Shown here: piece by piece, positions 1 to 5,306 of the stretch
How the letters are laid out: each line of letters opens with the position of its first letter
Position numbering within the stretch: position 1 is the stretch's first letter
DNA from: DATKMG01 sp035541995
GTDB lineage: Bacteria > Acidobacteriota > Terriglobia > Versatilivoradales > Versatilivoraceae
Reading direction: 5' to 3'
DNA: 5,306 nucleotides
Assembly (NCBI GenBank): GCA_035541995.1
Contig: DATKMG010000392.1
Location: forward strand, 1 to 5,306
Program-made: the position numbers and the translations under genes
Notes under the pieces: model-generated
Databases searched by the model: none
Seen by the model: the letters and a program-made list of their open reading frames with translations, nothing else
What the model was told of the DNA's origin: nothing

Positions 1-515
1 GTGGAGACGGAGAGATTATCTTTTCGGACCGGATCGGAGAGTATGTGGCTCTCGCCAGTGGCGGCACGCTTGCCCCGCAATTAATTGAGGCACGGCTGAG
101 GTTCAGCCCCTACATAAGAGACGCCTGGGTTCTGGCCGGCCCTCAAAACGCGTACATTGCAGTGATCATCGTCATCGACTACGAAAGGGTCGGCAGGTGG
201 GCAGGACAGAGAAGGGTGCCGTTCTCGAATTTCGCCGAGCTTTCTCAAGTGCCGGAAGTCTGCGGCTTGATCAGACAGGATATTGAAAGAGTGAACATGG
301 ATTTGCCTCCTGCCAGCCGAATAAGAAAATATGCGAACCTGTATAAAGAATTCGATGCGGATGAAGGCGAGCTGACCAGGACAAGAAAGCTGAGGAAGAG
401 CGTCCTGCAAGAGCGTTACCGCGGGCTCATCAGTGCGATCTATAACGACGACCAAGAGGTGCTGCTAGACGGCAAGGTTACATTGAAAATCAACACTGTT
501 GAAGGAGCTGCCTGA
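1..515 (+). CDS. AMP-forming acyl-CoA ligase (long-chain fatty acid/aryl acid type), C-terminal part
   Basis: This is the last 170 codons of an ANL-superfamily acyl-CoA synthetase, read from base 3 to a TGA at 513-515; the start lies left of the window. The enzyme would activate a carboxylic acid with ATP and CoA to an acyl-CoA in the cytoplasm. The fragment opens in the hinge/A8 region: DR at residues 9-10, then SGG and a P..IE pattern (19-29). A C-terminal domain of the FadD15/ACSL type follows, with IIVIDYERVGRWA near 55-67. The A10-like motif GELTRTRKLRK lies at 122-132, where a lysine is expected to contact the adenylate. A hydrophilic tail of about 25 residues follows the last conserved tyrosines. 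The GTG at 45 is not a start, because conserved hinge sequence continues upstream of it. The stop overlaps the livH-like start by one base, so the two are probably translationally coupled. Class is secure; the substrate is unknown. Confidence 0.88.
   Translation, partial: GDGEIIFSDRIGEYVALASGGTLAPQLIEARLRFSPYIRDAWVLAGPQNAYIAVIIVIDYERVGRWAGQRRVPFSNFAELSQVPEVCGLIRQDIERVNMDLPPASRIRKYANLYKEFDADEGELTRTRKLRKSVLQERYRGLISAIYNDDQEVLLDGKVTLKINTVEGAA
501..507 (+). promoter_or_regulatory. Ribosome binding site for the LivH-like permease
   Basis: GAAGGAG lies inside the last codons of the ligase gene, seven bases before the ATG at 515. It supports that start and a stop/start (TGATG) coupled arrangement. 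Confidence 0.75.
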
Positions 516-1402
516 TGATTTTTTTTCTGCAACTCGTGGTGACCGGTCTTACGCTCGGCATGGTGTATGCGCTTGTCGCCATAGGTTTCGTGATCATCCT
601 GAAATGTTCCAACGCATTCAACATTGCACAGGGTCATTTTGTACTGATCGGCGGCTATCTGGGCTACACCTTCCTGGTTCAATTTGGACTTCCGATATGG
701 GTAAGCCTGTTCATGGCAATAGCTGTGGCGATTATGCTGGGGTTGGTGATCGAGCGGCTCGCCATACGACCTCTTGTGGGCCAGCCGGAGTTGGCCCTGA
801 TCATGATGACCATAGCCCTATCTGTTATATTGGAGGGATTGGCAACCCTGATCTGGGGAGGGGAATATAAGACGTATCACGGAGTAATGCCGACCCTCAC
901 CCTCAAGGTAGGCGCCATATCCGTGCCTCCCGAGTCTCTTATCGGTCTTATGGTCTCCGTCGTAGCCGTAGTGTTGCTCATGATCCTCTTCCGTTACACG
1001 AAGATCGGTCTGGCGATGAGGGCGACTGCCGAAGATCTGCAGGTGGTGCAGAGCGTCGGAATCAAGGCAACGACGGTCTATGCCGTCTGCTGGGTAATTG
1101 CGTGCGTTGTCGGAGTGATCGGCGGCATGCTTCTGGGCGGCGTGTCGGGAGTTATGATCCCGCTCGCCGAAATAGGCCTGAAGGCATTCGCCGTTGTGTT
1201 GTTGGGCGGTGCGAATTCAATTGGTGGCGCAATCGTCGCCGGAATAATACTGGGTGTAGCGGAAAATGTAGCTGCCGGTTATCTGGATCCTCTGCTGCCC
1301 GGGGGAGGCTTGGCTCAGATATTTCCGTTCGTCGTGATGCTTCTCGTGCTTATCTTCAAGCCCTATGGCCTCTTTGGATTGGTGAGAATAGAAAGGATTT
1401 AA
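515..1402 (+). CDS. livH: Branched-chain amino acid-type ABC transporter permease, LivH family
   Basis: This 295-residue inner-membrane permease is the usual length for LivH. With a LivM partner it forms the channel of a Liv/HAAT-type ABC importer. Hydrophobic segments cover most of the protein. Family features include the N-terminal FNIAQGHFVLIGGYLGY (35-51, matching the LivH 'INFAHG...IG.Y' region) and the cytoplasmic coupling loop RATAEDLQVVQSVGIK (169-184), which should contact the ATPase. GGANSIGGAIVAGIILG (231-247) and the terminal IFKPYGLFG (280-288) are also typical. The ATG at 515 overlaps the ligase stop and has GAAGGAG at good spacing. Codons 2-4 form a run of eight T. LivM starts 3 bases downstream. 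The gene symbol marks the family only: Liv-type permeases also serve aromatic acids, urea and other substrates, and the ligase neighbour argues for an organic acid here. Confidence 0.93.
   Translation: MIFFLQLVVTGLTLGMVYALVAIGFVIILKCSNAFNIAQGHFVLIGGYLGYTFLVQFGLPIWVSLFMAIAVAIMLGLVIERLAIRPLVGQPELALIMMTIALSVILEGLATLIWGGEYKTYHGVMPTLTLKVGAISVPPESLIGLMVSVVAVVLLMILFRYTKIGLAMRATAEDLQVVQSVGIKATTVYAVCWVIACVVGVIGGMLLGGVSGVMIPLAEIGLKAFAVVLLGGANSIGGAIVAGIILGVAENVAAGYLDPLLPGGGLAQIFPFVVMLLVLIFKPYGLFGLVRIERI
1392..1397 (+). promoter_or_regulatory. Ribosome binding site for the LivM-like permease
   Basis: AAAGGA lies within the last codons of the LivH-like gene, eight bases before the ATG at 1406. It favours 1406 over the in-frame ATG at 1451, whose upstream region has only a weak purine match. 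Confidence 0.6.
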
Positions 1403-1405
1403 CTG

Positions 1406-2461
1406 ATGAGTTCACGCGCCGGTTCACTTCATGAAAGTTACAGCCAGGACATGGCTATCTTCCGCACGCCTGCGCAGTGGGGCGTACTCGCTCTGTTTCT
1501 CACGGCGCTCGCCGTAAGTCCCCTGTTTTTCAGCGACCGGGTGCTGACCATACTGACCATGATCGGCATCACAATCATCAGCGTTCATGGACTCAACCTC
1601 CTGACCGGCTATTGCGGCCAGATCTCCATGGGCCACGTGGGCTTTATGGCGGTCGGGGCATATGTTTCGGCCATTCTGACCGCGAAGCTTGGATGGCCAT
1701 TCTGGGTCGCGTTACCGTGCGCAGGCCTTGCAGCGGGGGTGAGCGGTTTGATTTTCGGCCTGCCCTCACTCAAAATCAAGGGCTTCTATCTTATCATGGC
1801 CACCGTGGCCGCACACTTCATCATTGTCTGGCTTGTGCTCCATCTGCGACCCTTAACGGGCGGGGCTGACGGTATGAATGTGCCAAAACCAAAAATAGGC
1901 AGTCTCGTACTGCAGTCCAAGGCAAGCTACTTCTATCTGGTAATGGTACTCGCCTGTTTAGCCACGGTTGTGACGACAAACATAGCACGAACACGCGTGG
2001 GAAGGGCATTCGTCGCGGTCCGGGATAATGACATTGCAGCCGAGGTGATGGGGATCAACCTGTTTAGCTACAAGCTGCAGGCCTTCTTTATCGGCTGCAT
2101 TTATGCGGGCATAGCCGGTTCTCTGCTTGTCCATTATTACGGCTTTGCCAGCGTCGATCAGTTTCCGTTCATCGATTCCGTCTGGTACCTGGGCATGTTG
2201 ATCGTGGGCGGCATGGGAAGCACTACCGGAGCGATCCTCGGTGCTGTCTCTCTGAAGTTGCTTGATGAGCTAGTTACGATCGTGGGTCCGGCACTCTCCG
2301 CTGCGGTTGCCGCGCAGGCCGCGGCATCGCTCGCACTGATCACGCGAGGTTTGATCCTCGTATTGTTCCTGATATTTGAACCGAGAGGTCTTGAGCATCG
2401 GTGGACCATGGTCAAAGCCTACTTCAGGCTATGGCCTTTTTCGCGTGAAGAGGCGGAATAA
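1406..2461 (+). CDS. livM: Branched-chain amino acid-type ABC transporter permease, LivM family
   Basis: This 351-residue integral inner-membrane protein is the second channel subunit of the Liv-type importer. After a polar N-terminal leader of about 22 residues it is strongly hydrophobic. Characteristic LivM segments are LNLLTGYCGQISMGHVGFMA (63-82), the GLPSLKIKGFYLIMATVA region (118-135), a short TGGADGM motif (151-157), and the coupling loop RAFVAVRDNDIAAEVMGIN (200-218). GGMGSTTGAILGA (268-280) and IFEPRGL (323-329) complete the pattern. An alternative start at codon 16 (base 1451) would remove most of the polar leader, but 1406 has the better ribosome binding site and sits 3 bases after the LivH stop. 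Its C-terminus is polar (ending SREEAE) and carries no ATPase domain, unlike some LivM-LivG fusions. The partner ATPases must be encoded elsewhere. Confidence 0.93.
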   Translation: MSSRAGSLHESYSQDMAIFRTPAQWGVLALFLTALAVSPLFFSDRVLTILTMIGITIISVHGLNLLTGYCGQISMGHVGFMAVGAYVSAILTAKLGWPFWVALPCAGLAAGVSGLIFGLPSLKIKGFYLIMATVAAHFIIVWLVLHLRPLTGGADGMNVPKPKIGSLVLQSKASYFYLVMVLACLATVVTTNIARTRVGRAFVAVRDNDIAAEVMGINLFSYKLQAFFIGCIYAGIAGSLLVHYYGFASVDQFPFIDSVWYLGMLIVGGMGSTTGAILGAVSLKLLDELVTIVGPALSAAVAAQAAASLALITRGLILVLFLIFEPRGLEHRWTMVKAYFRLWPFSREEAE

Positions 2462-2488
2462 AAACGAATAACGTATGTCGCAGCGGTG

Positions 2489-2496
2489 AAAGGAGG
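2489..2496 (+). promoter_or_regulatory. Strong ribosome binding site for the substrate-binding protein
   Basis: AAAGGAGG, continuing GAGAGG, is close to a full anti-16S complement and ends five bases before the ATG at 2502. It is the strongest such site in the window, which fits the need for binding protein in excess over permease. No convincing promoter or hairpin was seen in the 40-base gap. Confidence 0.8.
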
Positions 2497-2501
2497 AGAG
2501 G

Positions 2502-3752
2502 ATGAAAAAGACAGGAACGGCTTTAGCGATATTTGCATTGGTTCTGTTTGCCGGTTTGTTGGTCCTGGCGGGCGGTGTTGACGCTGCGGGTAAAACAGCC
2601 TATGTAGGTGGGACCATGTCTATCACAGGACCGTATGCTGAAGATTCGGGAGCAGCCCTTGTCGGCTTCGAGGATTACGTCAAATACGTCAACGAGACAA
2701 AGCATCTGGCACCGTGGCGGAAGGAGACGTGGCCCGCGGACGTACAGTTGGAACTCCTCTGGAGGGACGATGAGCTCAAGCCTGCCAAGGCGCTCTCTAT
2801 TTATGAGGAACTGAAGGGCAAAGGGATGCTCGTATACAGGTGCTCCGGATCGCCGATAGCCCTAGCCCTGAAAGATAGATTGAAACAGGACAGTATGGGG
2901 GCAACGAGCCAGGCCACGGGGCCGTTTCTTCTGGAACCTCCGGAAACCATCTTCACCTATTATCCCCTTTACACTGACAGCCTCGCGGCCATAGCCGACT
3001 GGTTTAAAGAGAACTGGAAGGAGAAGAGAAAGCCAAGGGTGGCCTATCTCACTGCCGACAATGCGATGGGTAAGTCCATCGAAATACCCAAGATGGAAGC
3101 TTATCTCAAGAAGGCCGGGTACGATTTCGTGGGCATACAGTACGTGCCGCTCGTTCCCATATCACCGCCGACTACCCAGCTCATGTGGCTCAAACAGAAC
3201 AATGTTGATCTTGCTCCCGGTGTCATGATCAATCCCGGAGCGCAGCCCACGGTGAAGGAGATGGTACGATTGGGCATGGGCCCATTTCAGTCCTACAAGT
3301 TTACTTTTGGCTGCGCCACGCCAGCTCACCTTCCCATTTTTGCTCCTGCCATGGGCGAACTAGGTGACGGATTTGTTGTTGCGGGCGGGTTTCCTCCGTG
3401 GGATGAGACAGCGACACCCGGCGTGAAGTTCCTGACCGATATCCAGAAAAAATATCACCCTGCCAAGTGGGTCAACAACATCGCATACCAGTGGGGCTAT
3501 GTCGAATGCATGATCCAGACTGAAGCACTGAGGCTCGCGATGTTGAAGATGCCCCTTGACAAGTTGAAACCAACTGACGTACTGAAGAATGGATTCTACC
3601 AGATCAAGAATCTTGATACGGGCAGCGTAACGAGCACCCCGGTATCGTACAGCGCAGGTAAAATAGAGGGCGTCGATAAAGTACGCATTGATCAGTTGCA
3701 GAAAGGGAAGATAGTGAAAATGGGTGTCTATCCGATCCGTAATATATACTGA
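2502..3752 (+). CDS. Periplasmic substrate-binding protein of a Liv-type ABC transporter (Peripla_BP_6 family)
   Basis: This 416-residue protein is predicted to capture the substrate in the periplasm and deliver it to the LivH/LivM-like pair just upstream. The N-terminus is a Sec signal peptide: MKKT, a hydrophobic core (about 7-24), and likely cleavage after VDA (28) or the next alanine. There is no lipobox cysteine, so a soluble periplasmic form is expected. The mature start shows the family pattern AYVGGTMSITGPYAED (33-48), then GFEDYVKYVNE (55-65), WRDDELKPAKALSIYEEL (87-104), SQATGP (136-141) and a second-lobe LTADNAMGKS (183-192). The usual 'N..GGI' turn after the first helix is replaced by a longer polar stretch (about 65-80), placing it away from classical LivJ/LivK. 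Organic-acid binding is inferred only from the ligase in the operon. Start choice is firm because of the strong ribosome binding site and signal peptide. Confidence 0.9.
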   Translation: MKKTGTALAIFALVLFAGLLVLAGGVDAAGKTAYVGGTMSITGPYAEDSGAALVGFEDYVKYVNETKHLAPWRKETWPADVQLELLWRDDELKPAKALSIYEELKGKGMLVYRCSGSPIALALKDRLKQDSMGATSQATGPFLLEPPETIFTYYPLYTDSLAAIADWFKENWKEKRKPRVAYLTADNAMGKSIEIPKMEAYLKKAGYDFVGIQYVPLVPISPPTTQLMWLKQNNVDLAPGVMINPGAQPTVKEMVRLGMGPFQSYKFTFGCATPAHLPIFAPAMGELGDGFVVAGGFPPWDETATPGVKFLTDIQKKYHPAKWVNNIAYQWGYVECMIQTEALRLAMLKMPLDKLKPTDVLKNGFYQIKNLDTGSVTSTPVSYSAGKIEGVDKVRIDQLQKGKIVKMGVYPIRNIY

Positions 3753-3772
3753 GCCAAGAAGAGGAATAATTC

Positions 3773-4477
3773 ATGAGCACCTTCGTACTTGTCCACGGTG
3801 CATGGCATGGGGGCTGGTGTTACAAGCGCGTGGCGGAACGGATACGGGCAAAAGGGCATGTAGTCTACACCCCAACCAACACAGGTCTTGGAGAACGCTC
3901 GCACCTGTACCACCGCGACATCAATCTTGACACGCACATCACCGACATCCTCAACGTCATTACATGGGAAGAACTCGACGATTTTGTCCTCGTCGGCCAT
4001 TCTTACGGCGGCATGATCATCACGGGCGTTGCCGACCGCATTCCGGAAAAGGTGAGGCGATTGGTCTATTTGGATGCCTTCGTTCCCGAAGACGGCAAAT
4101 GCCAGATGGACTACATGCGACCGGAGCTGGTTGCGCGCATGCGAGCTGACGCCGCAGCGTCAGACAAGGGCGTGCGACCCATTCCAGCCGAGGTTTTCCG
4201 TGTCAATGAAAAGGATGCGGCCTGGGTCAACCACATGTGTGTGAACCATCCGATTCATACGTTTGATCAGCCCCTCAAACAGGCCGGAGGTATTGCCAGG
4301 CTCCGGAATAAGCGTGTGTTTATCTGGAACGAGGGATACGCGGGAGAGGCCTTTACGCGATTTTATGACGTACTCGTTTCGGATAAGAACTGGATTATCT
4401 ATAAGACTCCCGCCGGCCATGACGTCATGCTCGATATGCCTGACGAGTTGACGCGCATACTCCTGGAGGTCGCCTGA
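3773..4477 (+). CDS. Alpha/beta hydrolase, methylesterase/salicylate-esterase-like
   Basis: This 234-residue single-domain alpha/beta hydrolase has no signal peptide and is probably cytoplasmic. It resembles the bacterial relatives of plant methylesterases and hydroxynitrile lyases. The oxyanion-side HGAWHGGW lies at 8-15, TGLGERSHL at 37-45, and the nucleophile elbow GHSYGG at 75-80 with Ser77 predicted as catalytic. YLDAFVPEDG spans 99-108, and the C-terminal histidine is His216 in AGHDVMLDMPDEL. No Asp sits at the usual position after the penultimate strand; the sequence there is WNEGYAGE, so Glu187 or Asp101 may be the acid. The ATG is 20 bases after the binding-protein stop and follows GAGGAA, so it probably belongs to the same operon. 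Ester or amide hydrolysis giving a free acid for the ligase is an inference; the substrate is unknown. Confidence 0.87.
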   Translation: MSTFVLVHGAWHGGWCYKRVAERIRAKGHVVYTPTNTGLGERSHLYHRDINLDTHITDILNVITWEELDDFVLVGHSYGGMIITGVADRIPEKVRRLVYLDAFVPEDGKCQMDYMRPELVARMRADAAASDKGVRPIPAEVFRVNEKDAAWVNHMCVNHPIHTFDQPLKQAGGIARLRNKRVFIWNEGYAGEAFTRFYDVLVSDKNWIIYKTPAGHDVMLDMPDELTRILLEVA

Positions 4478-4614
4478 TGCGTCCCGCTAGAGGGCCGATC
4501 ATGAGCAAAATCTTTGGACAGGTAGACGTAACTCTTTGGATCCTGAGACGTTTCGGAGATAGTAGCTGCTTGCAAGGAGTTGCAAGCGCAGGGCAATCCG
4601 GTCATAGAAATTGA
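4477..4614 (+). CDS. Possible 45-codon coupled ORF downstream of the hydrolase (unrecognised)
   Basis: The ATG at 4477 shares its A with the hydrolase TGA and is preceded at seven bases by GGAGG (4465-4469). This is the same stop/start geometry as the ligase-LivH junction. The frame runs 45 codons to a TGA at 4612-4614 and has a second ATG at 4501. The product is basic, with a short hydrophobic patch VDVTLWIL, and I recognise no family. The GGAGG also encodes ordinary codons of the hydrolase C-terminus, so the signal may be chance. It could be a real small protein, or the 5' end of a longer decayed gene, because other frames in the same stretch look more coding-like. Confidence 0.25.
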   Translation: MRPARGPIMSKIFGQVDVTLWILRRFGDSSCLQGVASAGQSGHRN

Positions 4615-4975
4615 TCAGACTCTACACAACAATTTTCTTGCTCGAGGAGACGTTCGGGCACGTGGTGAAGCAAGTTGGCACATGGTTCCGCAACGACTGA
4701 TCCCGACCAGCACCGTCGATAACGAAGAAGGTTGAGCCATGAGAGCGCAACCTCTGCCTGGCCCCTTACGTCCAAGCGGCTGGTCTGAAGAGCGAGGGAC
4801 CGCAAGGTAACCGACGTGTAAGTCGAAGCCCATCATATACTGCACCTAACCGTGCGTAAAACCGCCCAAACAGCATATCCGCGCTTACATCTCATAAACC
4901 GCAACGACAGAACAGCTGGTTTTTTACCTCGCGAACAGGCAAACGAATTGAGCACTCCTGAAACGTGGAATTGGG
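4478..4975. other. Gene-poor stretch between operon and transposase remnant
   Basis: About 500 bases without a convincing intact gene. It holds the 45-codon frame that starts at 4477, an open stretch in the second forward frame (4547-4735, 62 codons plus TGA, no ATG), and the inverted repeat at 4568-4587. After 4736 I see only short frames on either strand. No tRNA, CRISPR repeat or clear intrinsic terminator was recognised. The T-run at 4920-4925 has only a 4-bp stem with a 17-base loop before it. The stretch probably contains remains of degraded genes or mobile DNA. Confidence 0.5.
4568..4587. repeat. Perfect 8-bp inverted repeat with GGAG loop
   Basis: GCTTGCAA (4568-4575), loop GGAG (4576-4579), TTGCAAGC (4580-4587). 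As plus-strand RNA this would be a compact 8-bp hairpin with GGAG exposed in the loop. No U-tract follows, so it is not an intrinsic terminator. A purine GGA loop is the kind of site bound by CsrA/Rsm proteins, but one hairpin alone is weak evidence. It could also be fortuitous in decayed coding sequence. Confidence 0.55.
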
Positions 4976-5306
4976 TCAATCCGTCAGCTGTACGCGTTTA
5001 TCCGTGGTAATATACAGCGAGGGTCTCTGGGAAACCACACCGATATCGACGGCGGCCTTCTCTGGGGAGTCACATATCCCGCAGCTCACCGCCCCCATGC
5101 CGGGAAGCGACAGGATATATTGGGCAAGGGGGATCTCCTTGACGAGCTCCTTGATTTCGCGCTCCAGGAGTTTACGCCGGGCGTCGGCTCGCTTGAGCTC
5201 CTCGAGGTACATCGTGAGCCGCGCGCGGTCTGTCTTCCCGACTGCTGTGAGTCCCACGCTTTCGGCTGCTGCCTTGGCGATCGCATCCGCTTTCTCACGG
5301 GCCTGG
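4976..5306 (-). pseudogene. IS110-family transposase fragment, truncated with unrelated tail
   Basis: The minus-strand frame enters from the right edge (…QAREKADAIAKAAAES) and stays open to a TGA at 4976-4978, about 110 codons in view. The first part is a charged, coiled-coil-like helical linker (LEELKRADARRKLLEREIKE) followed by IPLAQYILSLPGMGAVSCG. That is the helix-hairpin-helix start of the IS110 C-terminal domain (Transposase_20). Family members normally continue with a GELGD-type segment and about 100 more residues carrying the catalytic serine. Here resemblance stops near base 5075 and about 33 unrelated residues lead to the stop. I could not find the missing part in the other minus frames downstream. 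The N-terminal DEDD domain would lie outside the window. The GTG at 5257 is internal, not a start. IS110 assignment is fairly firm; truncation by deletion or rearrangement is the best explanation. Confidence 0.72.

Noticed and set aside
45..515. A complete 156-codon gene starting at GTG 45
   Set aside because: The same frame is open to the window edge and the upstream residues (GDGEIIFSDRIGEY) are the conserved hinge of acyl-CoA ligases, so 45 is internal.
491..526. Terminator-like arrangement before the T8 tract (CAACA C TGTTG then TTTTTTTT)
   Set aside because: The palindrome has a one-base centre and lies 17 bases before the T-run with a good ribosome binding site in between; the T-run is coding.
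1102..1434. 110-codon plus-strand ORF inside the LivH-like gene
   Set aside because: Arg-rich out-of-frame shadow of a clear membrane protein; no independent start signal.
1451..2461. Alternative LivM start at ATG 1451
   Set aside because: It has a weaker upstream purine motif than 1406, which is preceded by AAAGGA and sits 3 bases after the LivH stop. It cannot be fully excluded.
4602..4845. Two overlapping minus-strand ORFs of 67 and 76 codons
   Set aside because: They overlap each other in different frames, have Arg/Cys/Ser-rich compositions typical of spurious frames, and match no family I know.
4897..4925. Possible intrinsic terminator: AACC … GGTT followed by T6
   Set aside because: The stem is only four base pairs with a 17-base loop; too weak to support.
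5086..5298. 70-codon minus-strand ORF overlapping the transposase fragment
   Set aside because: Ser/Arg-rich alternative frame of the IS110-like coding sequence.

Overview
The window is accessory-metabolism DNA from a Gram-negative, probably anaerobic bacterium. Protein style (a Liv-type permease pair, a periplasmic Peripla_BP_6 receptor without a lipobox, and an ACSL/FadD15-like ligase with a GELTRTRKLRK C-terminal motif) suggests a syntrophic or sulfate-reducing lineage of the former Deltaproteobacteria (Desulfobacterota, including Syntrophorhabdus-like groups). That placement is an inference from remembered families, not a computed classification.

Positions 1-4477 look like one plus-strand operon, entered part-way through its first gene. 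The order is: the 3' end of an AMP-forming acyl-CoA ligase (1-515), a LivH-type permease (515-1402), a LivM-type permease (1406-2461), a secreted substrate-binding protein (2502-3752) and a small alpha/beta hydrolase of the methylesterase/salicylate-esterase-like group (3773-4477). Junctions are a 1-base overlap and gaps of 3, 40 and 20 bases, with a recognisable ribosome binding site before each complete gene. The two LivG/LivF ATPases that such a transporter needs are not in the window.

A reasonable reading is an uptake-and-activation module. The binding protein and permeases would import a small organic acid, possibly aromatic or branched, rather than an amino acid; the ligase would trap it as a CoA thioester; and the hydrolase could release the acid from an ester or amide. 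The substrate cannot be read from the sequence.

From 4478 to about 4975 there is no convincing intact gene. This stretch starts with a 45-codon frame coupled to the hydrolase stop, contains a longer coding-like but frame-broken tract, and holds a perfect 8-bp inverted repeat with a GGAG loop. At the right end, on the minus strand, is a fragment of an IS110-family transposase. It loses family resemblance just after its SLPGMG motif and ends in an unrelated tail, so it appears truncated. The right side of the window therefore looks like a decayed mobile-element boundary flanking the operon.
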